DNA from: Luscinia megarhynchos
Lineage: Eukaryota; Chordata; Aves; Passeriformes; Turdidae
Assembly (NCBI GenBank): GCA_034336665.1
Contig: JAPFBE010000003.1
Span: 62,353,352 to 62,417,351 of the forward strand
Direction: 5' to 3'
DNA length: 64,000 nt
The notes under the pieces were generated by a model, which was given only the letters and a program-made list of their open reading frames with translations, was not told where the DNA came from and searched no databases. Within the stretch, counting starts at the first letter, position 1, and each line of letters starts with the position of its first letter. The translations under genes and the position numbers were made by a program. Shown here one piece after another: positions 50,323 through 63,630 of the stretch.

Positions 50323-50396
50323 CTCCATGTTCATGCATGTCTTTTAACCCGGAAACCAGAAGGCTGTCCATAGGTCTAGACAATGGTACAATCTCA
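50323..50396 (+). CDS. WDFY2: WDFY2 coding exon 3
   Basis: A 74-bp exon encoding Ser-69 to Ser-93: (S)PCSCMSFNPETRRLSIGLDN and then GTIS. It forms most of WD40 blade 2. The acceptor is TTTTTTTCAG and the donor is GTAAGT; entry phase is 1 and exit phase is 0. This exon best separates WDFY2 from WDFY1. If exon 1 is read literally with its extra base, a TAA at 50345-50347 terminates translation here, well before the last exon junction, which would predict nonsense-mediated decay. Confidence 0.98.
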
Positions 50397-53300
50397 GTAA
50401 GTATATCCAAAGATTTCTAGTTGAAATTGCTTCCTTTTTGAGAAGTGTGTGTGTGTGATGATGTGGTGAGAATACTTTTGCTAGTCTTTGGGAGACAGAC
50501 TTTTTCATGACAGTGGAACTAAATCTCTAGTGCAGAAAATATTAGATTATTAAAATTTTTATTCCAGCTGCCACAAGGAGATTGGGTGGGGTTTACAGTA
50601 TATATTAAGCAATTTAACAAAGTGTCTTAATTTGCATATCTCTTAAAAAATAACACAGAAAAACAGCTGTTTTATTAAATTTAATTTAGTGACTTGTTAA
50701 TTACATGATGCCAGGGTTTTCTGAAAGCAGCAATTAGGAGGAAGAATCATCTTCTTAGAGGAAAAAGGTAGATTTCTGCTCTGTGTCTATCTGCTATTCC
50801 AAACTTCAGAGTTCAGATTTTGTTTTCCTCTCTCTTCAGAGAAGTTGCTTCTAATTGGCAGTGAGGTTGCTGAGAGATTTGGTTCATTAACATCTGGGAT
50901 GTGTGGAAAGGAAGTAGGATATTAAAAGAGGAGTGTATCTGTTAGATCTATGATAAAGGGTAGTAGTTGACATCATTAATTGGATTTTTCTTGTGGGATG
51001 ATGAATAAAAAACTGTATCACTTGGAAGAGTGGGAGAGTCATGGGTCAGAGGTATTTTTTCACCTATGCTTCATCAATAGATTCCTCTTCCAGTTCAAGG
51101 TCAGTTTACCATCACTTCAGATTTTTCTGCTGTTCTCTATGCCTTGTGGGCCTTATAACTGAATGAGTGTTTTCAGGCTGATATAAGGGCAGCTGTCTGC
51201 ACTAAAGCCAGTATGGTGTTTGGGAAAGGGAATGTGACCCTTTTAGCTGTTGCATGTAAGCTCCATCAAAGATGTGAAGGTTTTGACCTATAAAGCTATT
51301 AATGCCTAGTAGCAGAGATTTTTTTTTTTTGGTGTGTGCGCGCCTGTAGGATATTTTTCCTTTTGTATCTAGGAGATGGGACAGATTCCAGAGAATTCTC
51401 TGCACCTCTGAAATTCTCTCCTTCCCACTCTGAAATAGCTGAAATTTGCCAGTCCTACTAGGCACTTTTGTTTTCACCAGGCCTTTGAGGAATGTGAAGG
51501 CAACTGTAAATAAGGTATTTAAATACTCTGGCGTGATGGGAGATGTGTCCTTTGACTTAGGGGCATTTTATTTTGAAGAGTCAGAGGATGCTTCAGAGTA
51601 AATGGGGTCAAATATTTTCCATTCTGAAGCTAAAAAAGGTAAATGAGATATGCAGGTGATAAACCTACATGTGACTTTGGATATTTATAGGTTTAGACTG
51701 CCACGTCTAAGGCAGATTCTATTTGTTGCTAAGCTGGGTTTTTCTTTTCCTAGTCTTCTGGATACAAGTATATAGGAAGAGGGAAGTGCTTGTTTGTGTT
51801 GCTTGATTTAGTCCTCTGTAGCTGCACGAACTAGTGTGATTGGGGAAAATGCACTCCACAGATTCGTTCAAAGGATGAAATGTTTTCAACTGTAGCAAAC
51901 CTAAGACTTACTTGTAAGAGAAGCCAGAGCTGTAATGTGCTGCAAGAAGTGGTAAAGGTGGGAATGGAAGAGCAAGAGGAGCCCCATTCTCTAATCCCAG
52001 CAGTACTGGGGTGTAGAGAACATCCCCAGGTACTTGAATGTGGGTTGCAACCATGCTCTGGAGGAAAGGATAAATTTTCTTTCCTGGGCCCGGCTGTGAT
52101 GATTAGTGTAGCCCAGGAATACATAAGCAGGGGCACATTGGCCACAAAATAACAGAACTTACTGCAGCAAGGTGACCTTAGTACCCTTATTTTAATTTCC
52201 TCAAAGGGAAAGTTCAGGCAATTTGCTTAAGCAGCTTGAAATATTTAGGAACTAGTCAGCTGCTCCACATTAGCACTTCTGTAATGCCCAGCACACTTGT
52301 GTATGCTGGGTGCAGGGCCAAAAAAAACCACAAATAAAAAACCATCCAGTCATACCTGACTAAAACTCTGACAATTATTCTTCACCTTCACTTGGGGAAG
52401 AAAGGAAGGATTCCTGGTAAGGGCTGTGAGCTGATAGTTCATGAGAGTGATATATAATCTCAAATGATTTTTTTTTTCAGTGTAAGGAAGTACTTTCATG
52501 TCTAAATGGAGATAAGAAAGTGGAACTGCCTTTTTTTATTCTGTGTGAATTTTGGTTATAAGCATGGCACCTCAGGAATGCATATGCTGCATTTTGAGAA
52601 GGGCAGGCAGCAACACTATTGGCACAGAAAGAAGTTCCAGCAAAGCCACCTGAGGTGAACTTGCATGGCCATCTCTTGTGTGAAACAAGGCAGCAACTTC
52701 TGCTTCTACAAAGGAAGAGATTGTTTTTAATCTTTTGTCACTTATCAGCATGAGGGCTGCACAAACATTTGTGCAGCACAGCACACAATTATCTTGTAAA
52801 GATTTTCTAGCATCTTGCTTGAAGAGTGGTGGCACCTAATGTAAAAAAAAATAAAAATTCTGCAGTTTACTTCTTTTACACTTTACAAACCTCTTTTTGA
52901 GAAGAAATGACATCTTAGGGACTGCTTGAAATCCCCTTTGGGAGCCAAGAGACTTTATCCTGGACATAAACTCCTTCTTCAGAAGTGGAAAATACCATGC
53001 TCTAATGGCTGCAAGGCTCTTAAGATACCACAAGAAACAGAAGAAAGGTCTTCCACTTGCAATAAACAGGAGACTTCCACTGCCAAGATGAGACTGCTTG
53101 CCTCATCCATAAGAAAACTCATTTCCTAGATAAGGTTAAGCAGTAGGTTCTGCAGCCAGTAAAGGAGAGATGGATTGTCTTTGGATGCACCTATGTTACT
53201 TTTTTTAGAAACTGTTAAGATATGGCATAAATTTCTCTTGTCATTTTTGGAGAGATTGAAATGAAGATTTTAGATTTTAGGTAGCTGAAGATTAGTTAAA

Positions 53301-56300
53301 TTTCTTTTTTTGCTGACCACGCCTAAGTCTATATGAAGCTGTTACATACTTTGAGCAGAGCCACAAGGACAACAGGACATCAGAATAATCCCTTCAGAAT
53401 TCTTCCGTGGAGTTGGTACTTATTAAGATAAATTCATCTTCCATCTCATCTGATCTTGCAGCTCTCTACAAGTTTGGCCATTAACAGTATTTTGAATGCC
53501 TGAGACTGAGGCTTTAACTGCTGATTTACAACATTCACCTCTGCTGTGGGGAGTTTAGTATTTTTTACCTCAAGAAACGAAATGAAATTATATAATAAAG
53601 TGAAAATGTTGTCATTATTTATAGAGGTTTGGTTTTTCTCCCAACAGATATAGATGTAGTGTCTGACAGAAGATTTAAGAGTTATCATTCTCTTCCATTT
53701 CTAAGCAGGTTTGTTGTTCTCTGGAAGGCCTGAGAGTGCACTCAGTCACTTGTGTTAACAGGATAAAGTCAAGCCTATAAGGAGATTCATAGTGTGTTGT
53801 CAAAATGGCATAATCTGTCAAAGAGCAGACTGTAAATTCCCCAGGGTGGGAACTAGCCTGTGCATGGGTAACACATAACTAATATATAAAGATTATTAAC
53901 TCAGAAGTGGATTCAGTTGCTTAAGGAGCATTCTCAATTTTGTGATACATCAGTTGGCATATACCTGAAGCTCTGGGAAGGCATGGATCTTCCTTAGTTC
54001 CTGGACCATGCCACCCAGCCCCATGGCCAAGGACTCTGAATTATTTAAACAAGATGCTTATACTGTTTCTAGGATAAGGTTTTACAGAAGTCTTTTGCAC
54101 AAGAGAGGTTTGTGGTGGGTGTATGTGTTTTAATGTGAGGGAGGTGTGCTACACAAAGGAATAGTTGGGAGTTTTTGTACATCAGTGGACAGCTAGGTTT
54201 TGACAGTCTTCAAGAATTTGTAGTTTGAAGACTTTTATGGTACCAAGTTGCTATTGTAATACTAATAACCTTACCTGAAACAGGCAAGACTGAGCATTAA
54301 CATTTTAAGTACGACAAAAAAGTAGCAAAGTAGCTCCAAAATCACCTCTTGAAGGATAAGGAGTGATCTTGCCAGAAAAGTTGTTTTAATCCGTGCAAGG
54401 AGGGTGTTCATCCTGAATTCTCTGATGTGTCCCAACCCCTCCTGTGCAAAAGGGGCTTACACAGGACTCAGAAGTCTCTGTTCTTTTAACAAGCACTGAC
54501 TGAGCTGTGTAGGTGACCCCAGCTTTTCCAGCTCATTAAGAGCCAGAAGCTGCCGAATGAGAACTGAATGTCAGCAGCTCTGAAGGAGCAAAACACCTAC
54601 GTAGGCAAGGATAAAAAAACCAGCTTCTGCTGGTACAATGTTAAAGAGATGTAGTTGGTGTTTTTGTAGTGCAGATGACACACTGTAGGTGCAATAGGGC
54701 ATGAATTGCTTGAGCAAGGTGCCCTGTGCTAAAATACCTGTCTAGGGACAAAACTAATGCATTTGGCCTGAAAGAGGGAGAGGGCCATAAGTGCAATGGA
54801 AGAACACGACGGAGTGTAAAGGGGGCAGGGAGACCTGCAGAAAGATAAGAAAATGCATCACAAATGCATTTCAAAGAAGAAAATTATATTCAAGGAGTCT
54901 TCAGGGGAAAAAAAAAATATATCCAATATTTAGGTTCACTTAAACTGTGTTTATCTTGTGCTACATTTGTTTTTATTTTGGATGGAGCAGTGTATTGATA
55001 GTAAATAGCTGTGGTCTATATTAAATAATACAGTGGTAATCAATACTTGGATACATCTTACAAACCACACTTGTGTGATTTATTGTATTATAATGGAGAT
55101 ATTCAAAAGCCTTTCAGTCTTCCACTGAAACTGTGGGGCTCTTTGGAGCACAAAACAGAATGGCTGCATCAAATTTGTTATGAGAAAAATGCAAATAAAA
55201 GTGAGAATGCAGTGTACTCTCTCCATCCCACCTGAAGTCACCAGCATCTGTGCATCACTGCAATCAGAGACAAGGACAGCCAAATTGGTGGGAAAGGCAG
55301 ACATATCTTCCCATCACATGTTGCAGCAATGAGAGCAATTTCTCTTCAGGTAGCAATAGCAGAAAGTCAGCATTCTAGCAGAGGGTCCTGCTTTTCAAAT
55401 AGGCTTTGTAGTGAAGTGTTTCATATGGTGATGTAATGTTCTTCAGGCTGTGGTTAACGAAAACAAGTTCCCATGTTAGCAGCTGGAAAGGTATAACAGA
55501 TTTTAAACTTTCTGTGGTTTGTAGAGCTAAGGTGACCCTGGTACAGAAATCCAGCTGGCTTAATTTATTTGTTGCTGCTGTTTAAGTAACACTCCCCACT
55601 GTAGTCCTCAGCTGCCAGGGAAACCTACCGGGAGCTGGAGCAGATTAAGGAGAGGAAGATGAAGTAGAGCAATTTAAGAGAGCGTATTTATAACAAATTT
55701 ATGGATAGAAACACAAAGCAGAATACATAGCTGCCTCAAATCACTCCCAATTGTTTTTCTGGAAGCTGGGGTCTGTAGTTGTTCCACAGATGAGTACTCT
55801 CCACCTTGGTGCCAAGCAGGAGATGTGATGTGTTTGAGTAATTCTGGTGCTGAAGGCCAGGCAGATTACCTGCAGTGACTGAACCAAAAATGCAGAGTGA
55901 CTTCTTTTTGAATTGTGGCTTGTGGGGGGAAATACTGGCTTGTTGGAGGGTTAGAATGTCTTTTGCTCTTTTGCATTAAATGTTTGATTTGCCTTAAACA
56001 GTCGGTAGGGTTCTGAAGTCCAGTCTTCTCCAGTGCTTTTGGCATGTGCACAAGAACATTTTGCAATCATATGTTTATCAAATTCACTTAGCTTGTGTTT
56101 GTAATGTTTATTTTAGTTTTTCATCCTATTTCAGGTTAAATGAGTTAGGTTTTACTTTTTCTGTCCTCCATGCAGATCAGCACAAGGAGCTTCTGTGTAG
56201 TTTGCTGTAAGTTATTAAAATGATGTGGTCTACATGCCTTCATTTTTTGTTTTGTGTTTCTCTGAGTATGTGATGTATGTACATAGATACCTGATAGCTC

Positions 56301-57210
56301 TCTGAAAGCTAATTCATGTGGTGCTGCCACAAAGCCTACTCTTTGCTTGGGTGTTTCCTCCAGAGATGCTGCAGGAGTTTCTTTGTGGCCATTTCATTTA
56401 CCCAGTTTTGAGTAACTCTCCCCTTCAAAACAATCTGCAGGAACACCTGGGTGGTCAGTGAGTTTAACCACCTGGGACTTTTCCAGGAGCCAAGGCTGCC
56501 ATGCAGACTCTTAGCTGCCATGCTCAACATTTCCCCATGCAAAAGCCACATTGGAAATTAAACAGCAGCACCAAGGCAGCAGAGCCTGTCCCTATAGGTG
56601 TGCTCTTGCCTGGGCACACAAAAGTTTGGGTTTCTGTTTGTCTGAAGCATGGCGAGGCTTTTTAACAGAAACCTGAAATGCATTCCATTCCCATCATGTG
56701 TTGTTGGTACCTAGCCTGGACTAAGCAATTTGGAGGGTCTCTTACATATTTATATTGCATTTCCTGAGGTTCAGGTTGGGCTATAGTTAATGTACACACA
56801 CACGTGGGTACATGTGTATGCACAAATGTACATGTGGGCACACAATTGCTGTGGGCATGTGCAGGTTTCTGCCCAGGCAGTCCTGAGCAGCTGGTGTTCA
56901 CCAGATCTCAATTTCCTTATTTTGTGGCACCTCAGCTCACAGCCAGCCATTTCTATCTGCTTTTTTTACTTCTTTTTTAATGGTTCCTCTTTTATCCATT
57001 CCATTCAGAAGCACTCATAATATTGTCTGAGGCAGCTTTAAAAATGAAATAATTTAGGTTTTTAGGTACTCAAAATTATTAAAAGTGTAGATAGGGCTGT
57101 GGTTGTGAAGAAGGGAGAGCTTACCTTGGTAAAGTATTCAGATGTAAATAGTCTCAAACACTTTACATCTCTAAGCCCTTCTTCTTTTGTTTTTTCTTTC
57201 TCTCCCTCAG
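50397..57210 (+). other. WDFY2: WDFY2 intron 3 (6.8 kb), nothing else seen
   Basis: Donor GTAAGT; acceptor with a long pyrimidine tract ending CCCTCAG; phase 0. It holds a short (GT)n at about 50445-50457, a 12-base T run near 51319-51330 and otherwise unremarkable AT-rich DNA. No gene or clear transposable element was recognised. Confidence 0.75.
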
Positions 57211-57265
57211 GAATTCATTTTATCAGAAGATTACAACAAGATGACACTAGTAAAAAGTTACCAGG
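57211..57265 (+). CDS. WDFY2: WDFY2 coding exon 4
   Basis: A 55-bp exon encoding Glu-94 to the first base of Ala-112: EFILSEDYNKMTLVKSYQ(A). It finishes WD40 blade 2 and the loop leading to blade 3. The acceptor is CTCCCTCAG and the donor is GTAAGA; entry phase is 0 and exit phase is 1. Compared with the mammalian protein only conservative-looking changes appear (TLVKSYQ where mammals have TPVKNYQ). Confidence 0.97.
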
Positions 57266-58861
57266 GTAAGAACCACAATCCATGTTAATTGGTTTGTATT
57301 ATCATTAATTTTTGTTAATGCTTTCTTAAGGAGAATGAATGGAAAAGATTCCCTTATAATTATAGATTTTTTTTTCACTAGTGTAAATCCTGGTTTTATC
57401 CACAGATCTATAATGTGCTTTGTTCTGAGATTACAGGATTTTTAAAAGAGCTATTTCATGTTCTGTTTTTCCTTTTAAATGTTCCTTTGGAGTATCACAG
57501 TAGACAGCAAACCATCCAGGCTTGGGGAATAGGAGTTTTAATTTTCAATCTCCAGTAATCCAGTGTTATCTTTGAAACAACTTAGGAAACTAACCCATCT
57601 TTTATGACTGAGGCTTTTGGGGTTAGCCTGGTTATATTTCAGTAACTGTCAGTTCCAATAACCACAAGATTATCAGTGAATACCTCTTCTAGTAAAAGGT
57701 CAAGAAATGTCAGTCCATACCTTTTCTAATTAGAGTCTGGTGTTCACTAATGTGATGTTTTCAGAAACCTTGTTATTTATCCTTTTCAAACCTCTAAAGG
57801 ACACTGTTTTGGACAGGTATTCTTATACAAGTAACAAGTGCATGTGGCAATTTATTCTTGTACATTTTTTTGCTGTTAGACTAAGAGGTGGTATGATATT
57901 ATATGGTATCATATATTATATGCTATGCATTAAGTTTCTGTATAGAAGCCTCTGACATGTTAGCTTGACATTTCTCACATGCACTTTAAAATATGTTCTT
58001 ACTCATATATTTTGAGTTTTATACCTTGAAAGATTGAGAGGGTAATTTAAATCCCTAAATGGAGGCTCTGGGGATCACTTTGTAACATTTAAATTTTAAG
58101 GCGTGAAGAGAATCTTGATTTTTGCAGAGCATGGCTAACATGTGAGTGCTTCATGAATGTCTGGTATGTTGTAAAATTAAGCTAGAATGCCTGCATTTTT
58201 TCTTAGCTTATAAAAAACAAAAAAAAATCCAATGATGATAATATATATATGTATATATGTGAATCTTAAATAAGATTGCTTAAATCAGATTGTACAGGTG
58301 TTAAGTTTCCAAATTTATGAATGCTCTGTAGTCACCAAAGTTTAATGTAACTAAGTTTCATATTTAAATGTTGTGGCACTAAAGAGGGTGAGCTGAGGTC
58401 TTTTCTTCTGTATATGCAGAACAACATATGCACGAGAAGAACTTTCTTGATGAGTCCTTCAAGGAAAACGCTGAAAATTTAGGAAAAGGGGAATGGATTT
58501 CTTGGCAGTATTTCAGAAAAGCCAGTTGGCTGTGACAGCCCACTGAAGGTCTGGGGAAAAGCTCTCATAAAATTAAAAAAAAAGAAAAGAAGGAAAATGA
58601 AAGCTGTGCTTGTGGTTTTTTGAAATGTGCCAGATGTGCTGCAAACATGAGAGGAGGCCTTTGGATAGGGAGATGTCATGGAGAACCTCCATGGGTTGTT
58701 CTGGTGGGAAATCCAAGGCCTCAGATTCCCCAAATATTGGAGAGCCAAGGATTCTAATGAGTGTCCATTGACATCAATGGAGCAGTGGTGCAGCTGACCA
58801 CACTCCTAACCAGACTCACCTTCTTCCTACCCTACCTGTCTCCCCATGGGAAGGTTTTCCA

Positions 58862-59092
58862 TAGGATCATAGCATGGTTTGGGTTGAAAGGGACCATAAA
58901 GTTCAGTAAGTTCCAACCCACCTGCCATGGGCAGGGACACCTTCCACTAGACCAGGTTCTCAAAGCCCCATCCAACCTGGCCTTGAACACTTCCAGAAAT
59001 GGGACATCCACAGCTTCTCTGGACAGCTTGTGCCAGTGTCTCACTGCACACACCTGCACAACTGCAATGAACAGTTTTCTGATGGTGTAAGG
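58862..59092 (-). mobile_element. CR1 LINE 3' fragment, minus orientation
   Basis: The + strand reads as the reverse complement of a CR1 3' end: GGATCATAGCATGGTTTGGG, TTGAAAGGGACCATAAAG, CCTGCCATGGGCAGGGACAC, CTTCCACTAGACCAGGTTCT, CCATCCAACCTGGCCTTGAA, then the segment around ACTTCCAGAAATGGG. About 230 bp remain, so it is heavily 5'-truncated. The partial GATCATAGCATGG is the remnant of the terminal octamer repeats. It is the best-preserved 3' end of the CR1 copies here, so probably the youngest. Confidence 0.94.
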
Positions 59093-60379
59093 CAGGAAAA
59101 GGAAAAAACAACAGAGATTTCCCACTGTTTTCAGGTCACCAATAACCTGGGGATGCCTGCTGCTCCACAGCACAGTGCCTCCCACCACCCCCTTCCAAAA
59201 AGTCGTGCTCCTGGATTCTCCACTCTTCACACCATGTGTTGGTGAAGGAGTGTAGTGCCCCATCTGCTTGGTCCTTGGGCTTGGCTGGACCCATGCTGGA
59301 GGTCTGGAGTGCTGGGGAAACATTGCAGAAGTGAGGTGCTCTGTGGGCTGCTGTCAGTCACAGGGTCCTGAAGTTCCATTGGTCCACACAGTGTTGGGCA
59401 CTTTTCTGCTCCTCTTGCTGCATTGCCCTCCAACCAGAACACTGGATCTGGCCTTACCAGCAGTTCTCACTGGCTCCAAAGTCCAGCTGGAACACAGCAA
59501 GAAGGAGAGCCACGTTTTCATCATGCTGTCTGGGAGAATATGCAGGGAAGAGCATTATGTAGTAGGTATATCAAGATCCAAAAGAGATGGACCTTCCTCA
59601 CATGGTCCAGTAGGACTCCCTCCACAATCCTATCCCTGCAGTGCACTTTCCTCACATGGCTATGCTGAGTTTTGGCATAAGCATCTTGGTAAAACCCTGG
59701 GCAAGCAAAAATTAAAATTAAAAAGCAACAGGTGATTTTGTTGGGTATGGTGACCTTCTAGTGGTTCATATGTTAAAAGTCTTACTTTTAAAAAGTTTTG
59801 CTTAAAGTTTTCAATTAAGGCCTTTATGTTCCTCAAAAGTATTTGAGGGGAGTAAATAATTTTATTTAGCCTACTCAGTGGCTTTAGCTGAATCATGCTG
59901 GCTGGTTTTGTGTTTGCTAGCTTTGTAAATAGTCAGCAGTGCTCTTGCCCAGTGACTGGCGAGCTATTGATCATCTCCAACAACAAGGTATTATAAATAG
60001 CTGTAACTGCTGTAGTGATTAAAGAACATTTATTGTGTTTTGAAAGGCCATGAATATATTGGTCAAATTATATCCTGGTGATAGAGAATGATAGCACATG
60101 GATAGGCTGTGCTCTGGTCTTGCTAGGAGTGTGCAGCCAGGGGTGGCTTATGGAGCCTGGCCTTGGTAGTGTACGTGGCTGGATGTGCTCTGTGGAGGTT
60201 TTACAGCAACACTGTGTCTGGAGTTGTGAAATCTTATTTTTTGAAAAGGATCTGAATGCAGAGATGGGGGATGTGACACAGGATTAGTCAGGACTCTGGG
60301 ATAGGTCTTGTGGCATTAGCCTCCTGCAGGCACTGACTCATTCCCTTGCATAAGGAGGAGTAGTGCAAGCTTTTGATCA

Positions 60380-61606
60380 GTGCCATTTGGCATGCTCTGG
60401 GAAATTAATTTTTTTTCATTGTGTGTCTGTCTCTCATATTATCATCCCTATTCTTCAGTCACAGCACCAGCTGAAGGCGTAGACAACCTCTGCTCTCTCC
60501 CTGGGCAACTCCTCCCACATTCCTGCAAGGAACCTTTCCCCCTCCATCAGCAGCCTTGGCTTCCAGCCCCCTCAGCCCTTCAAAGGCTGGTCCATATGGC
60601 TGTTGCTACTTCCCATTCTTTATGGCCTCCTCTACCCTGCTTCTTGCAATTGGACCATCTCACCGTGCTCCCTCTGGATGAGATAACAGCTCCTGATTTA
60701 GTGTTTTTATTTATCTATTTATTTATTTATTTATTTGGCATGTTCTTTTTTCTGCCTAGCCAGATTTGTAGACCTGCTTCTGCCCCATATTTGTGCAGCC
60801 TGCCTGTTTCAAGGGTGTCCCCCTGGCCCTCTGCTTTCAGGCCAGCTCATGTCATGCCCTTCCTTCTGCATTTCTCTAAGCACAGCTTCTTCACTTGTGC
60901 TTTTCTTGCTCATGCTAAGCTTTTTTTCTTCCTGGCAATTTCCTCTGTTTTGGTTTTTGCTGATACTTTTTACTGTTGTAACCCCTCAGAACAGCTTCTT
61001 GCCCAGCACTGTGTGGCTGTGCACTGGCCATTCTTCTCAGACTTTTGCCTTCGTCCACAGCACTTCACTTCCTTTGCTGACATCTTGCTGTGCACCTCCT
61101 GGCTGCAGCTTCTTTTCTTTGGGCTCAGCCTTTCCATCCTCTCTCCAACCTGCTCTTTGCATAGTGCTCACTGCTGCTTTCTCATAGAGGAGAGCAGCCT
61201 CCCTGCTCCCTCCTGCCCTGCAGCTGCACATGGACCTGTTCCCTTCTCCTCCCTGCTGCATCTCTCCCTTCTGTACACAATGGTCTTTCCCCACAAATGG
61301 CTCTCTTCTCATGCTGGCTTACACAGATCTGCTCTTGCCAGGTGCCTGTTGGGAGTTTTCCTGTGCTGTGACCACATTCACACTCCATCCCTCCATTTCC
61401 ATCCTGCTGTTGTTACGAATTTAGCAGCTTTGGAATTGTTTGCTCCACATTTTTTCTGCCTACAAATGGTGATCAAATCTCCAGTAGATGAAGGACCAGC
61501 TTTTTGTTTGGTGATTCAAGACACTGAACCTATGTTAATCCTAGGGCCCAGACCCCTTCCTTGCTCTTCTATCAGCTTCCAATCTTCTGATATTTTTCTT
61601 CTTTAA
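60380..61606 (+). other. Pyrimidine-rich block with a 408-codon open frame, probably noncoding
   Basis: The longest open frame in the window lies inside WDFY2 intron 4 on the same strand as the gene. The predicted protein is rich in Leu, Phe, Ser, Cys, Pro and His, has hydrophobic stretches created by pyrimidine-rich codons and a TTTA microsatellite (IYLFIYLF), and resembles no family I recognise. Because stop codons need purines, a strand rich in C and T loses stops by composition alone, so the frame is weak evidence for coding. A large overlapping second frame (60735-61187) supports this reading. It could be an unclassified old repeat, a noncoding exon or simply strand-biased DNA. Confidence 0.5.
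60707..60736. repeat. (TTTA)n microsatellite
   Basis: About seven TTTA units with one TCTA interruption, embedded in the long open frame of intron 4. It contributes the repeated aromatic/Ile/Leu motif to that hypothetical translation and argues that the frame is not under protein-level constraint. Confidence 0.9.
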
Positions 61607-63630
61607 GCCTTACATGAGTCAAATTCCCTCTTAAGGACAAGTGACTTTCTATTTGCATTTGTCTTCTCTTTGCTTCTTTACTGAGATGACCTACACTGTG
61701 CACTTTTACTTATTTCAGATATATCTGCCATCAGCATCTGTGTGGTGGCACCAACTAGTATGTGCAGGTGGACAACAGAGTGCTGAATTGAAAGCTCTTT
61801 TTGGGGAGGGAGGATAAGCAAAGCTGTCATACACACCTATCCACCTCTTGGCAAGTACCATTTTTTAATGCCTACTCCTTGCTTGCCAAAAAGAGCTGCC
61901 TCAGCATCCACAGGCAGTACTTCTACCAAAAATTACAAACCCCCTCTTTTAGAAATTTTAGGAGGTAGAAGGAGATTTAGGAGAGCTTGGGTGGTGCCAG
62001 CTATCCTCACAACTAATTCAAACCATAAGAAGCTGTCACTAGCAGTAGCATTTGCCACATTCTGAGAAAACATTCCTGGATAGGCCTTGAGCAGTCAGAT
62101 CTCAGCCAGCTTTGCACATCCAGTGGAAATGCGTGGGTGTGTCTGTGGCATTGGTGGTTCACACAAGCTCCTGGAGCATGTTTGTGAGCCTATGAGGTGC
62201 TTGTGGCAGCAGTTGTGTCCCTCTCTAAGTGCAGCACTCCACTGGCTGGTGCAGGTGTTCCCAGAGACCAACAGACGGGTAAAGATAAGCATGAGTCACC
62301 TAGGGGGCCATTGAATTTCTTCCCAGAGAAAGCAAGGGTAGAAAGGAAATGGGATTTATTTGAAAGAGTTCAGGTGACTCCTAGATGGTCCCCATCCTTT
62401 TGTGTGGAAATGACAGCCAAAAGCTGAGCTCTTCTAATGGGCAAGGGTGAAAGCATCTGGGCACAGCTCACACCTGACACTTTGGTTTAGCTGTCAATCC
62501 CCATTATGGCAAGTTGTGTCAATACATCTATTGACTTTCCTGGCTCAGGGAATCTCAGTCTGAAAAACAGTGTATCAGGGCTGGTGTTGGCTCTTGGGAG
62601 CCAACTTTTTTCCTGCAGGTAGTTCCCCTTTGTGGGGTTTGAGCACAGCTCCCATATATGCTGCATATTTGTATAGGGCAGACAGCAATCTTCCCGTAAT
62701 GTTCTGAGGAGATTCTCTGCATTTCAGGAGGCTTGGGGCTGGTTTTTAAGCTTCTAAATATATTTGATCTCTTTTTATATCAGCTTTTACACAAACAAAT
62801 ACAAGCAGTCTTTTTTTGTGTGACACGTGCTGCTGCATCTTAGAATGGTAATAAACCAGTAGGGCTGTAGACTGAGAAATGTAGCATTCACCATTAAGTT
62901 ACAGCTGGGAATAGTTCTGTATGTCTTTCCAGCCACTTGTTTTACTAAAATATCAGCTCAATCAGCACTTCATGACCAAGCCCACTGGTCATTCATGCAA
63001 AAAACGAGCATGTGTTCCCTTGTTTTAATGAAAACCTTTTGATGGCTTTATTTTGGTAGTTTATTCCTTCAGCTGTTTTATTCATCTACCACAGCTGTGG
63101 TTTTTTTCTTTTATATAAATTTTATTCCAGTAACCTTTAAATGCTGAAACTTCCCTTTGGTGCAGCATTGGGCCTGTGCTGTAACTCATCGTTCTACTGG
63201 GGTACCATAGCCCAGATCCACCAAAACTTCATAGCAAGAGGAGCAGCAGTGTAGGCATTTTCACTGCTGTCAAAAAATTAGCTCAAAGGAGGTTTAAATG
63301 GAACCCAAAGTCCATTCCACAGCGGCAGCTTTGTTGGTGATGATACAATGATGGAGGGAAGACTCGTGCTGCTGTAGAAGATAAATGACTGCAATAGGCA
63401 TGGAAGGAATTAAGTCTTGCTTCCAGTCTTTCTCATGCCAACACTGAACATGCAGAGCAGGGACCTTACAAGCTTCCATGGAAGCTGATGTCAACAGGAT
63501 TATTAGACACCAGCTGCTTCTGTAGGGAAGGGTGAGTGGGGGAGTAGGGTGCAGTTGGTATTTGCAATGGTTGTCTGCCCCCATGTTCTTCTCTGCAATG
63601 TGATTGTATGTCTGTCTGCTTAACTTTCAG

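Larger units (their letters stand above)
57266..63630 (+). other. WDFY2: WDFY2 intron 4 (6.4 kb)
   Basis: Donor GTAAGA; acceptor TAACTTTCAG; phase 1. It holds a CR1 fragment (about 58.9-59.1 kb), a pyrimidine-rich block with a long open frame (60.4-61.6 kb) and a TTTA microsatellite inside that block. The rest is AT-rich noncoding DNA with no recognised gene. Confidence 0.75.

Noticed and set aside
58832..59323. 163-codon minus-strand frame near 59 kb
   Set aside because: It overlaps the CR1 fragment and flanking unique DNA and does not match the CR1 protein in frame.
59268..59735. 155-codon + strand frame in intron 4
   Set aside because: No recognisable protein and no splice signals consistent with WDFY2 phase; probably chance.
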